In this document: piece after piece, positions 35,767 through 46,467 of the stretch
Position numbering within the stretch: the first letter of the stretch is position 1
Layout of the letters: every line of letters starts with the position of its first letter
NCBI GenBank assembly: GCA_020631735.1
Contig: CM036188.1
Location: 19,324,214 to 19,388,213, forward strand
Direction: 5' to 3'
Length of the DNA stretch: 64,000 nucleotides
Origin: Saccharum officinarum
Lineage: Eukaryota; Streptophyta; Magnoliopsida; Poales; Poaceae
Program-made: the position numbers and the translations under genes
The notes under the pieces: generated by a model
Databases searched by the model: none
Told to the model about the DNA's origin: nothing
The model's input: only the letters and a program-made list of their open reading frames with translations

Positions 35767-35782
35767 ATTCTACCCCCCTTAA
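35767..35782 (-). other. Polypurine tract
   Basis: On the minus strand TTAAGGGGGGTAGAAT immediately precedes the LTR. It is the primer for plus-strand DNA synthesis in this class. The same word precedes the 3' LTR at 59025. Confidence 0.9.
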
Positions 35783-35813
35783 GATGAATCTCGTCCCGAG
35801 ATTCGACCGATGC

Positions 35814-38800
35814 TTACTCAAACAATTGCGGGTAGGTTTTTCTCAGATCCTCTTCTCGTTCCCAAGTAGCCTCTTCTGCTGTGTACCGATTCCATTGTAC
35901 TTTACACATTTTAATTGTTCTACTTCTTGTGACTCTGTCCGCAGTCTCTAAAATTTTAACCGGAAACTCTTCATATGTAAGATCCTCCTTAACAGTAAGT
36001 TCCTCTAATGAAATCTGCTCCTCTGGTACTCGTAAACATCTCTTCAATTGAGACACATGGAACACATCATGTACACCTGCCAAACTTTCAGGTAATTCCA
36101 ACTGATATGCCACTTCACCACGTCTCTCTATAATCTTGAAAGGTCCAATATATCTTGGTGCCAATTTACCTTTCATGTTGAACCTCCTCACACTTCTCAT
36201 GGGTGACACTTTCAAGTATACATAATCCCCTATCTCAAAGGTCAACTCCCTTCTACGAGTATCAGCATAGCTTTTCTGTCTGGACTGTGCTATTTTTAGA
36301 TTATCTCTAATCATTCTCACTTTCTTTTCAGCATCCTTTAATACATCAGGCCCATACACTTGACTCTCCCCTGTCTGATTCCAGAATAACGGGGTTCTAC
36401 ACTTTCGTCCATACAGAGCCTCAAACGGTGCCATTTGAAGACTCTTCTGATAACTATTGTTATAAGAGAACTCTGCATAAGGCAAACTCTTATCCCAACT
36501 AGTACCATATTGTAAAGCACAAGCTCTCAACATATCTTCCAATATCTGATTAATTCTCTCCGTTTGACCATCTGTCTGAGGATGATAAGCTGTACTAAAA
36601 TTTAATTTGGTTCCCAATGATTCATGTATCTTTTGCCAATAATGAGATGTAAACTGAGTACCTCGATCAGACACAATCTTTTTAGGTACTCCATGTAGAC
36701 TCACTATTCTTTCCATATACAATTCTGCCAACTTCGCACTGCTGTATGTAGTCTTCACAGGCAGAAAATGAGCAACCTTAGTCAGACGATCCACTATCAC
36801 CCAAATTGAATCATATCCTCTTTGAGTCCGTGGCAACCCAACTATAAAGTCCATACCAACCTCTTCCCATTTCCACTCGGGTATCTGCATAGGCTGTAAC
36901 AATCCTGCAGGTCTCTGATGTTCCGCTTTCACCCTTTGACAAGTGTCACACAAAGCAACATATTCAGCAACATCTCTCTTTAAACCATACCACCAATATT
37001 TCTCTCTCAGATCCAAGTACATCTTAGTACTCCCCGGATGTATGGAATAAGCTGACTCATGAGCTTCACGCAGAATTGCTATTCTGATATCCTTATCTTC
37101 GGGCACACACAGCCTTTTTCCAAACCATAGCGTACCATTATCATCCTTACGGAATCCTGGAGATTTACCTTTCACTATGTTTTCAGCTATCTCTCTCAAC
37201 TTTTCATCCTTCTGCTGACCTTTACGGATCTCTTGCTCTAGAGTAGGCTCTAATACTAATTCCACTGCATTGGTAGTAAATCCTAAGTTCAGATGCTTGC
37301 ACTCGGCACACAATTCCTTTGACATAGGCATTACTTGTATTTCATTTGCATAACTTTTCCTACTAAGAGCATCAGCAACAACGTTGGCCTTTCCTGGATG
37401 ATAATGCACCTCTAGATCATAGTCTTTTATCAACTCCAACCATCTATGCTGCCTCAAGTTCAGATCCGTTTGAGTGAAGATATACCTTAAACTTTTGTGA
37501 TCAGTGTATATATCACTCTTGTGTCCAATCAAATAATGTCTCCATATCTTTAATGCATGAACTACTGCAGCTAATTCCAAATCATGAGTAGGGTAATTTA
37601 ACTCATGCTTCCTCAACTGCCTTGATGCATATGCCACAACTCTACCTTCTTGCATCAGTACACATCCCAAACCCAATCGAGATGCATCACAATAGATAGA
37701 GAAAGGTTTACTCAGATCTGGCAAAACTAAGACGGGTGCAGTCGTCAATCTCTTCTTTAGCTCTTCAAAATTGGCCTGACACTTCTCGGACCACACAAAC
37801 TTGGCATTCTTCTCCAATAATGCAGTCATTGGTTTTGCAAGCTTTGAAAATCCCTCTATAAATCTTCTATAATAACCAGCTAATCCCAAGAAGCTACGGA
37901 TCTCACTCACATTGATGGGTGGTTTCCAATTCAATACATCTTTCACCTTGCCAGGATCTACTGATATTCCTCCATTAGAGACAATGTGACCCAGAAAAGA
38001 AACTTCCTTCAACCAAAACTCACATTTACTCCTCTTTGCATATAGTTGGTGTTCTCTGAGCTTCTGCAAGACCAACCTCAAATGTTCCGCATGTTCTTCC
38101 TCAGTCTTGGAAAATACTAGAATATCATCGATGAATACCACTACAAACTTATCCAGATATTCCATGAATACCTTATTCATCAAATACATAAAGTATGCAG
38201 GGGCATTAGTCAGACCAAAAGACATCACTGTATACTCATACAACCCATACCGTGTGGTAAAAGTTGTCTTGGGTATATCCCTGGCACGAATCTTCAACTG
38301 ATGATATCCAGAGCGAAGATCAATCTTGGAAAATACACAAGCTCCTCTCAACTGATCGAACAGGTCATCAATCCTAGGCAATGGGTACTTGTTCTTAATA
38401 GTAACCTCATTAAGAGACCGATAATCTACACACATCCTCTGAGTTCCATCTTTCTTATCCACAAAAATCACTGGTGCTCCCCAAGGTGAAGAACTAGGAC
38501 GAATAAAACCCTTATCCTGCAACTCCTTGATTTGTTTCTTAAGTTCTTCTAATTCATTTACTCCCATTCTATATGGACGCTTAGCTATAGGTGCAGTTCC
38601 AGGTAATAATTCAATAATAAATTCAATGTCACGGTCTGGTGGCATACCTGGCAATTCCTCTGGAAACACATCTGGAAACTCCTCCACAACTGGATCTTCC
38701 TGGTTGGCACCATCATTAAGCTGGTTCACTGTAGCAGTCTCTTGTTTTTGCACTTTTACTTCAACCTTGATTCTATCACCCTTTGGTGTTGTCAGTACAA

Positions 38801-38885
38801 CTGATTTATCCTTACACTGAATCTCTGCTTGTTGTTGCATCATCCAATCCATTCCCAATATAAGATCAATCCCAGCTGTTCTCAA
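35814..38885 (-). CDS. Tekay-like pol: RT, RNase H, integrase, chromodomain
   Basis: A 1023-aa open frame with no stops. In order: end of the protease domain ([12 protein letters not shown]), RT with [10 protein letters not shown] and the catalytic FIDDILVF, RNase H ([41 protein letters not shown]), integrase zinc site (H..H..CDTCQ), and the integrase core with [17 protein letters not shown] and [10 protein letters not shown] (the D, D, E triad). [19 protein letters not shown] tail follows, then a chromodomain-like end ([28 protein letters not shown]). The first Met is not a natural start. A single-base deletion just upstream splits it from the protease. It would act in reverse transcription and insertion of the element. 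Confidence 0.93.
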   Translation of the reverse strand: MRTAGIDLILGMDWMMQQQAEIQCKDKSVVLTTPKGDRIKVEVKVQKQETATVNQLNDGANQEDPVVEEFPDVFPEELPGMPPDRDIEFIIELLPGTAPIAKRPYRMGVNELEELKKQIKELQDKGFIRPSSSPWGAPVIFVDKKDGTQRMCVDYRSLNEVTIKNKYPLPRIDDLFDQLRGACVFSKIDLRSGYHQLKIRARDIPKTTFTTRYGLYEYTVMSFGLTNAPAYFMYLMNKVFMEYLDKFVVVFIDDILVFSKTEEEHAEHLRLVLQKLREHQLYAKRSKCEFWLKEVSFLGHIVSNGGISVDPGKVKDVLNWKPPINVSEIRSFLGLAGYYRRFIEGFSKLAKPMTALLEKNAKFVWSEKCQANFEELKKRLTTAPVLVLPDLSKPFSIYCDASRLGLGCVLMQEGRVVAYASRQLRKHELNYPTHDLELAAVVHALKIWRHYLIGHKSDIYTDHKSLRYIFTQTDLNLRQHRWLELIKDYDLEVHYHPGKANVVADALSRKSYANEIQVMPMSKELCAECKHLNLGFTTNAVELVLEPTLEQEIRKGQQKDEKLREIAENIVKGKSPGFRKDDNGTLWFGKRLCVPEDKDIRIAILREAHESAYSIHPGSTKMYLDLREKYWWYGLKRDVAEYVALCDTCQRVKAEHQRPAGLLQPMQIPEWKWEEVGMDFIVGLPRTQRGYDSIWVIVDRLTKVAHFLPVKTTYSSAKLAELYMERIVSLHGVPKKIVSDRGTQFTSHYWQKIHESLGTKLNFSTAYHPQTDGQTERINQILEDMLRACALQYGTSWDKSLPYAEFSYNNSYQKSLQMAPFEALYGRKCRTPLFWNQTGESQVYGPDVLKDAEKKVRMIRDNLKIAQSRQKSYADTRRRELTFEIGDYVYLKVSPMRSVRRFNMKGKLAPRYIGPFKIIERRGEVAYQLELPESLAGVHDVFHVSQLKRCLRVPEEQISLEELTVKEDLTYEEFPVKILETADRVTRSRTIKMCKVQWNRYTAEEATWEREEDLRKTYPQLFE

Positions 38886-39142
38886 TACTATAGGGCTAAC
38901 TGTAAACTCTACCCCCTTAAGTTGAGACTAATAGGAAGACAGCGATAAGATGCTGGCATGCTTCCACCAGGGGAGTTTACTAAGATAGGATTCTTCATGG
39001 CACACAAATGGATTCTATGTATTCTAACAAATGATTGCGATATGAAAGAATGTGATGCTCCAGAATCAAAAAGAACGGTGGCGGGAGTAGAGTGGACATC
39101 GAACGTACCAAGCATAACTTCTGGCTCCTCCACTGCAGTTTC
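38886..39142 (-). pseudogene. Protease part of the polyprotein, frameshifted
   Basis: The frame contains EEPEVMLGTF, then the active-site motif [10 protein letters not shown], and ends NLRG followed by a stop. The frame continues from gag without a shift, separated only by the TAG at 39143-39145. At 38911-38915 the purine run has five G where the + element has six. That missing base puts the downstream RT in another frame, so the polyprotein is broken here. Confidence 0.88.
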
Positions 39143-40231
39143 CTAGGACAGGTGATTCACCCTTCCTGAGTTAGGTGCGGTCTTCTGGTGGCTGCTCTGT
39201 CTCTGGGGAGTCTGCTGGTTAAGCTTCTCCGGGCAATTGTAAGACAAGTGACCTTCTTTTCCACATCGGAAACACTTGTTGGGAGTATTGGGAGCACTAG
39301 TCTTCATAGGAGTGTTATTGGAAGGACCCTGACGCTGTGCTTGATTTCCTTGCTGCTGCGGTGGACGTTGGTTGCTATTCTGTGGCTGGAATGGGGGACG
39401 TTGCGGAAACTGTCCACGGAATGGGGCCTGACCACGATTCCACTGTCCAGAGAGAGGCCTCTGCTGAGTATTCTGCTGGAAACCAGTATGCAAACGGGTG
39501 TTGCTATTAGAGGCTTGTCCCTGTAACCTCTTCCTCTTTGCATCCATTTCCTTGCGCTTGCTATCCACCACGATAGCGCGGTTTACAAGTGTCTGAAAAT
39601 TAGGGTAGGTATTGGACATCAACTGCAACTGTAGTCCATCATATAATCCCTTCAAGAAGCGGCGCTGCTTATCATTGTCATTGGCCACCTCATGTGGAGC
39701 ATATCGTGATAATTGAGCAAACTTGTCACGGTACTCAGCTACAGTCATTGACCCTTGGGTCAGGTTCCTGAATTCCTCCGCCTTCAACTCTATCATTCCT
39801 TCAGGTATATGGTAAGCCCTGAAGTTCTCCCTAAACTCCTGCCAGGTGACTGCAGGAGCATTGGCAGGACGACCATACTCATATGACTCCCACCAATCCT
39901 GAGCTTCTCCCTGAAGTTGCCCAGAAGCAAACAACACCTTCTGTCGGTCATCACATTGGGCAATAATGAGTTGTTTTTCCACAGCACGAAGCCAATCATC
40001 GGCCTCCAAAGGATCAGCAGCATGTGTGAACACTGGGGGACGACCCTTCAAAAACTCACCACGCTTATCACGTGGTTGAGCCCCAGCAACTGGCTGATTT
40101 TGCTGATTTTGCACTAGTTGCTGCATCAACTGCGTCTGTACCGCCAACAGTTGCTCGATAGTTGGTGGCGGTGGTGGTGGTGGATTTGGGGGAATGTTTC
40201 CACGACCTCTGCCTCTTCCTCTTCCGGCCAT
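39143..40231 (-). CDS. Tekay-like gag with CCHC zinc knuckle
   Basis: Start taken at MAGRGRGRGRG (40231), matching the start of gag in the + element. The longer frame from 40252 adds seven residues. An N-terminal RG/proline-rich stretch is followed by the gag core (ADPLEADDWLRAVEKQL, QDWWESY, MIELKAEEFRNL, YRDKFAQLSRYAP), a Gln/Asn/Pro-rich linker and the zinc knuckle [14 protein letters not shown]. It forms the particle core and binds element RNA. It ends at TAG where the sister element reads through into the protease. This may be a damaging substitution, though a stop between gag and pol is also a normal arrangement in some elements. Confidence 0.88.
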   Translation of the reverse strand: MAGRGRGRGRGNIPPNPPPPPPPTIEQLLAVQTQLMQQLVQNQQNQPVAGAQPRDKRGEFLKGRPPVFTHAADPLEADDWLRAVEKQLIIAQCDDRQKVLFASGQLQGEAQDWWESYEYGRPANAPAVTWQEFRENFRAYHIPEGMIELKAEEFRNLTQGSMTVAEYRDKFAQLSRYAPHEVANDNDKQRRFLKGLYDGLQLQLMSNTYPNFQTLVNRAIVVDSKRKEMDAKRKRLQGQASNSNTRLHTGFQQNTQQRPLSGQWNRGQAPFRGQFPQRPPFQPQNSNQRPPQQQGNQAQRQGPSNNTPMKTSAPNTPNKCFRCGKEGHLSYNCPEKLNQQTPQRQSSHQKTAPNSGRVNHLS

Positions 40232-40390
40232 CTGCCACCCATAAACATGCAAACTTTAAGAATTCCATGATTTCAACCACTTATAAGATTAAGAAGGAGA
40301 TTTGAAAGTTTTCTGGACGAGTAGCAATGTTGACAGTTCAGTATTTCAATCATATCTCGAGTTACAGAAATCCAAAAGAGACGTGCCTTA
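40232..40390 (-). other. Untranslated spacer upstream of gag, cut by gap
   Basis: It contains 'atatctcgagttacagaaatcc' (+ orientation), the complement of the 'ctgtagctcgagatatga' block upstream of gag in the + element (54433-54449). This confirms that the sequence up to the Ns is still inside the element. Confidence 0.7.
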
Positions 40391-40490
40391 NNNNNNNNNN
40401 NNNNNNNNNNNNNNNNNNNNNNNNNNNNNNNNNNNNNNNNNNNNNNNNNNNNNNNNNNNNNNNNNNNNNNNNNNNNNNNNNNNNNNNNNN
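40391..40490. other. Assembly gap, 100 N
   Basis: Exactly 100 N, a common placeholder for unknown size. The left side is the inside of the minus Tekay element and the right side is unrelated DNA next to the Athila-like element. At least the element's 5' LTR (about 2.8 kb), its upstream region and the 3' part of the CACTA transposon are missing. Confidence 0.97.
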
Positions 40491-40606
40491 AGTAAGTTGG
40501 GAGATAACAACATGTCACAGCATGGGAAACCAACGGTGCAGACACTAACAAGCAACATGTGCATCTTCCAACAGGTACATAAGCACATGTTGATGCATTC
40601 GGCTAA
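40491..40606. other. Unassigned flank between gap and retroelement
   Basis: Short sequence without features, part of the insertion site of the Athila-like element. The target duplication GGCAC follows at 40607-40611. Confidence 0.6.
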
Positions 40607-40611
40607 GGCAC

Positions 40612-41940
40612 TGTTGTTAGTCCTTAACTCACACTTTTAACCGCCAACACTCGCATAAAATCCACTCAAATTAACACCAAACTTTGTGATAGGGTTTATA
40701 ACTAACGAATTCCATGAGTTTTGGTGTTTATTTATTTGCCGGAGGGCATTTGTGGAAATACACATAAAAGGGCCAAAAATGTGCAAGAGAACAAAGCACA
40801 AATACCATTCTACACAAGCCCAAAGGAGAGAGGCCCACATCCAGGCAAAACAGGGCCCAAACGAGAGGAGAATAAGGCTAAACCCAAATCAAATCACTTC
40901 ATGTTTGTCGGGCACCAACATGGACACACTCAACCAGTCCAAAGGAGCTGACCCGTCGAAGATCGAGACCAAAGGCTCCAGTGAGCGTGCAGCCGCACCC
41001 CTAGTGGCCCCGTTCGGGTCCAAACATCACAGGCCGCCTCTTATCGCCTTCCCATTGTCGTTCTAGGTAGGGATGTCGGCATAATCAATGCTGAGGAGTT
41101 TGCTCGTTCCATATGGGGATCAAGTATATTTCCAAGGACCCCCCCATCTCCACCTATAAATGGAGGCCACAGCCCCCTCATTTCAATAACACACAAGAGA
41201 GGAAGAGCATCAAAGAAGTAGAAGAGCAACACCACTCCAATGGGCTTAGGCCCTAGCTAGCAAGATTAAAGTAGTATTGAGAGATGTGAGGGAAGAGTTC
41301 GGGGATGAGCTGGGCTTGTCGGTGTCTTCCCGACATGTACCTCAACAGATACTTGTGCCTCAATGGGTTCTCCCACTAAGTGAGTATTCGTGATTCTTTT
41401 GGTATAAAGTCTTTGAGTAGTTAAGCTATGTTCTTACTTGTTTGCGGGATCGTCGTCCGTCCCTGTGACAGATGCTCTAGTAGAAGGGCCCTAATGAAGA
41501 CGGATAACCCTTGCTAGCGCACTAGAGTAGTAGTCGATAGTGTAGACGTGGTGTCTAGGCTAGAGGCTACCTTCATTTGCCTCGTGCGTTATGGTTGAGG
41601 GGTAGGCGGCAGGTGGTGATAGCCTTGTCCGTCCCTTGTAATCCCCCATGTCTGGGTACGGTGTAGAGCTATAGGGTGGAAGTGCCTGGCAGAACAAGTA
41701 TAAGCCGGTGCCCGAAGTAAGCAAGTAATAGTAGATTTTATCTATCCTTAGACCCTAAGCCATAGGAATACTTCTCTACCCTCATCAACTATCCTTGTGT
41801 TGTTCTTGGATGAATTAGCTAGAAGAAATACCTCCGTTCCCTATGGAAAATACGATACCCTGAATATTTCTGGGTGAAAGCTACAATGGTAATTCCGTAT
41901 GCTTGCGGATTCTTTCTATAAACATTAAGAAATACCAACA
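40612..41940 (+). repeat. 5' LTR of Athila/Tat-like element
   Basis: Starts TGTTGTTAGTCC and ends GAAATACCAACA. It matches the 3' LTR halves 49830-50203 and 61783-63110 along its length. It has the empty site of the Stowaway MITE ('aagcaagtaatagtag', about 41720) and the empty site of the Tekay insertion ('ctccagtgagcgtgcagccgc', about 40977). Confidence 0.95.
41155..41160 (+). promoter_or_regulatory. TATA box in 5' LTR
   Basis: TATAAA in 'ccacctataaatgg', conserved in the 3' LTR as TATAAAA at 61937-61943. Confidence 0.65.
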
Positions 41941-41945
41941 AGCTT

Positions 41946-41965
41946 TTTGGTTCCGTTGCCGGGAA
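41946..41965 (+). other. Primer binding site, degenerate tRNA-Asp type
   Basis: 'TGGTTCCGTTGCCGGG' starts a few bases after the LTR. Athila/Tat elements usually have TGGCGCCGTTGCCGGG, complementary to the 3' end of tRNA-Asp. Two bases differ. Confidence 0.65.
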
Positions 41966-42051
41966 ATGGTTGCTATTTGTTTCGAACCTAATTCATCCTA
42001 TGTCCTTTATCTTTTCTTTTTATATAAAAAACACACAAAATATTTTTCACC

Positions 42052-43960
42052 ATGAAGCCTACACCAAATCCAACCCTTCCCACTTCAAAGGGGGAGTTCC
42101 CTAAGCCACCTTCAAAACCTAACCGTTCATCTAGCTATGAACTCCACCCTAGTCTAAAAGCCATGGTTCGGGCATAACCCTTCTCTGGGCTAGAAAATGA
42201 AAACCCATACCATCACCAGCATGAATTCGAGGAGACATGTTCGTGCCTGAGCATCTTGGGCACGACACAAGAAAATCTAAGGTGAAAATTGTTTCCTTTC
42301 TCTCTCATAGGGAAGGCGAAACAATGGTACACATTTTTCATAGAAAGTACGAATGGGGACTGGGATGAACATAAAGACAACTTTTGTCTTGCATTTTTTC
42401 CCCACGTCTCGTATTGGCTCTCAACCAAGGGTAATCCTCAACTTTGAGCAGCGCGAGAAGGAGTCTATAGGTGCAGCCTGGGCCCGGTTTTCAACGTTAA
42501 TACATGCCCGCCCAGACTTGTCATTACCCGATGGTATAATTTTGTCTCTTTTGTTCGGGTCTTGACATAGATTCTAACCTATGCCTAGACGTGACTGCCG
42601 GAGGTCGTTTCACACACAAACCTATGACGGAACAAGTAGAATTCATTGAAAACTTCATAGATAGACACACTTCTTCCATCATAAGAACCAAACCCCTCCA
42701 GACAAAAGTCATGTCGAGTGTTGAGGAATCCTCATCTGTCGAGACCAAATGCATGCCATCCCTAGGTTCGACTCATGTGCCCTCACCCGAACCACGAACA
42801 CCGAAGGAATGAGTAATTCATCCTTCAGAGTTCCCTATCGAATTTGGGGATTATGGCAATACCTTGAGACATCGTGGGCACGAAAAGCTTACACTTCCTT
42901 CTGAGGAAGATTCCCCCAGGGTAAACCGTCAAAGGAATGGTTAATGGAAGTAGAACGTTCTTCCGAAGCAATTTGGATTCTTTCACCTTCCACGACCATG
43001 CCCTGTTCATTAAGAGGAACTGTTGTAGAAGCCCTGCATAACCCCACAGTCGAGGCTAATATCATGTCTGAATTCCTTGCGAAAACCCTTCTGGGCAAAA
43101 TTCCGCTTGTCTCAATCAACAAACCTTTTAAAAGTCCCTTGGGACTCATCTTTGAATGTTGTGGCATTGCCAGGGCCGTTCCGGTCATAATTAACAAAAT
43201 CGAGGTTCACTTGGACTTCCATATCTATGCCATCCTTGAATTTGAGCTCCTCATAGGCTACCCTTTGGACAAACTTTCTCAAGTAAAACCTTCCCATGGG
43301 AGCCTTAACGAAAAGTTTGGGAAAACTGCTTCCGCCACTCACTTGGATACCACAATGGTGGAGCATCAACCCGTTCGAGGAGGTGAAATTCATATCCCTG
43401 TTCATTTCACCTGAGCTTTCTTGTGAAACAGAATGTCTATCATCACCCTCACTCGAACACAAGTCATGTTCCTCTGCCATTTAAACGTGGTTCTCGATAA
43501 TGATCGGGATTCAACAATAATCCTACACAAAAAAATTTGTGCCATGGACAATCCTTCAGCACCAACTCTGGAGACAAAGAAGGACTCTGCTATTGAGCAT
43601 GACAGTTCCTCTTTCGAGACCCCTCACATTTCATGCTCACTTTTGGACTCTCCAGAGTCCATTTCGCTGAAAACCACGTGCTCCTACAAGGATCCCAACC
43701 CCTTTTCACAAACTCTTTAGGAGGATGGTCGTGGATTCGTTTGTCACAAATATTGCAAATCACGTAGTTGCACTATGGCCCATGGTCAAGCTTATGACCA
43801 TAAACAAAGTACTGCCAGGAGATACCCCAGATTATCATTTAAAAAAACTTTCTTGTCAATAAAAGCAAGAACATGTTGTCCGGATAGTATGCACCTTCGG
43901 TTATTCTTGCATGCTAACCCTTTCAGGTTAAGATCAAGAAGAACATGGGGCGTATGATGC
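42052..43960 (+). pseudogene. gag and protease-like region of Athila/Tat-like element
   Basis: From ATG 42052 (MKPTPNPTLPTSKGEFPKP...) the frame reads a Retrotrans_gag-type core: FSGLENENPYHHQHEFEE, KLFPFSLIGKAKQWY, then after a frame change NFEQREKESIGAAWARF. Next come ANIMSEFLAKTLLG and IYAILEFELLIGYPLDKL, in the place of the aspartic protease, without a clear D-S/T-G triad. A Ser/Pro/Glu-rich tail follows to 43957. There are several stops (for example after MVRA, and TGA where the family has W in LRWKLFPF) and at least two frame changes. No RT, RNase H or integrase follows. It is dead, and in life it would have supplied particle protein only. Confidence 0.8.
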
Positions 43961-46467
43961 CTAAAAACATAGAAGCTACATCAACTACATACCTTGATGA
44001 TCTTTGGTGATGGAACACGCTCGAAAAAGAGACCCCAACATGACACACTTGACTTTTACAAAAAAGTCCAAGTGTGGGGGAGGATAGTGAGAGTCTCAGC
44101 ACAAGTTCCAGACGCAAAAAAGACCATCATATATGAACGAAAAAAGAGGGAAAAGAAAAAAAGAGAAAATATGATAAAAAAAAGAAGGGAAAGAAGGAGC
44201 AGCAAGATGAGTGCTCCTCTTCTAGACCTTTGCTGCTACCACCAAGGCCCATGGTCTATACACACTAGTTGTGTATGTGGCTTAGCCTTGGTGCTGACCT
44301 AAGATGGACCATATACAAGCCGCCCCTATAATAGCTTCAAAGCTTCCCATCCACAAAATGTTGCTGGTATAAACACTCAGTTATGCAAAGGTAAATAAAA
44401 TGCTCACCAAATCTCTTATTCATAGTTGTCTCCATTAGAATAAAACTTGATCATGCAAATTCATGCTTCCTTTGTTTTTGTAGTATGCTCTAGTTTGGGT
44501 GTATTCATGAGTACATCCATAGGCTTTTTAAATTAAGCATGGTGCTTAGGTTAAAATAGCCTTCTTTAACCAAAATTTGACATGGTGTTGAAATTTGACT
44601 AATGACCTTTGAGTATTACTTTCATAAATAATAGAAGTAATATAATATAGAGATAAAGCAAGGCTATGTTTATTTTTTGCAAAACTTCACCTTAGCCTTG
44701 TTTATGCTAAATGATAAAAAGTTGAGTGAACACATAAAATAAAATAAAAAATGATAATGATAATAATAGTAATAGTAATAATAAATGATAAAAATAAAAG
44801 TAATAATAATTAAAAAAAATTAAGGCTCTCTAGTGTTTCAACTGGTAGAGCCTTGTTTGTTTCTTTTTGTATTTCTTTATTTTCTTTATTAAATAAATAG
44901 GTACAAGAATAAGTGTGGGGAGATCTCTGATGTATTATGAACATACATCCGAGATCTCCCACCAACACATTGCATAACCTCGGACGAATATCATACAGAA
45001 GTACAGGACAGATAGCTTTAGAGAGGATTGACTGAACCTCTGGTTTAGCCAAATCACCTCTAATCCCTAGACTCCTTCCTCTTCAAATGATGGTTGCTGC
45101 AACAAATCCCTCAACTCCCCCAAAATTTTGAAGTTTAAAACCTTGAACAAATTAAAAATGCAAAACATACGTCACAAATTTATAAACCACAGTTCGTTCA
45201 AAACTCCAAAAGTGACATGTTCATAACTTCTTTAAGATAGAGGCTCGCATGAAGTTTGTTCCACATACATACCATGAAGTTTGTTCCATATACATACACT
45301 TATGCTTGTCGGAAAATATTCTAATAGGACAATCATGTTGACTAAATTGTTGTGAGGTGTGAGATAGTTCTGACTTAGAAATCCTACTGTTTCTATTCAA
45401 AGCACTTGGATAATTTTTTTTGATAAAAATGTTATAAAACCATAGTATCACATACTCCTCAATTGGTGAGCAATTCCTGCCAAAGCCAAATATGACATCT
45501 TGCAAGTTTTAAAGCCTTCCACATACGCTGCTTGTTGTTGTGTTGAGTTTGTGGTAAAGTCTTGTTGACCCTTGTTGAGAGATTTATCATGCTCCCAAGA
45601 TCAAGATCACGCACACCCACATATACATGCTGCTCCTACACTGGGAGTACACAAATATATGCATTCATCTACCAAAAACTCTGCTCCTACAATGAGAGTA
45701 GACAAAAATGTTTGTTAGGTAAATACTCCATGTTCTAAACAGATAATGATCTTTCTCTAAATATATGGTTTAGAAGAAGAGACATGGGCTATGCAAAAAG
45801 CTTAAAAAACATATGGACACATGAAGGTCCAAAAGAAAAACAAATGGACACATGAAGGTCCAACTAAAGAAAAAAATAATGAGCACATGAAGGCTCATGT
45901 ATTGAATAAAAGAAAAAAAGAGAAATAGAAAGATAGCCATGTTTCGAAACAATAAGTTATAGAGAGAGATCATATCTACAAAAGGAGTATAGTTTTAGTT
46001 CACTTTTTTCCACACACATACACATCTTGATATAAGAGCATGGCACTTCTCTCATTGGATCCTCGATTTGACTTTACAACATATGCGATGCAAGTATGCT
46101 ATTTTGTTTATCCCTACCTAAAGCTCCACATAAACCTTTTAGAGGTAGGAGAAAACAAAAGAAGGCAAGACTTTGCTATGCCTTGGTAAGAAAATATACA
46201 CCATTGAGTGATTTGAGAGTGCCATTTAAGGAGCATAAAGTGAACTATGCTTTTCTTGAGAAAACTTTCAAAAACTCCAAGTGCTAAGATGAGAAATTAG
46301 AAAGATGACTTTGTTTCGAGAACTGTTCCACTTTTCAACAACCCAAGGAAACATGTGAGCTAGTGCCACATATCCCACTTGCTTAAAGAATATACTGGAA
46401 TAACTTTCATGTACAGCCATATCTTAGAATGTTATGCTCATGATTACTTTTATCTCTAACTTTGCTC
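43961..46467 (+). other. Non-coding interior of Athila/Tat-like element
   Basis: Contains 'caagtgtgggggaggatag' (44069), AT-rich and poly-AAT stretches (44740-44820) and a block 45590-46290 homologous to 2400-3110. No protein of any length is supported. The 110-aa scale frames are absent here. Confidence 0.7.

Larger units (their letters stand above)
32985..40390 (-). mobile_element. Tekay-like Ty3 chromovirus, minus strand, 5' end lost in gap
   Basis: From right to left: gag, protease, RT/RNase H, integrase, chromodomain, polypurine tract and 3' LTR. The 5' LTR, PBS and any extra upstream ORF should lie right of 40390 but fall in the 100-N gap. The element is inserted in the CACTA transposase. 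The 5 bp left of it are CGCCC, and the partner TSD is not in the window. Proteins align closely with those of the element at 50204-61782, but the LTR and leader differ clearly, so the two are different subfamilies. Confidence 0.95.

Noticed and set aside
40273..40640. Frames made mainly of X
   Set aside because: They run through the 100-N gap and carry no information.
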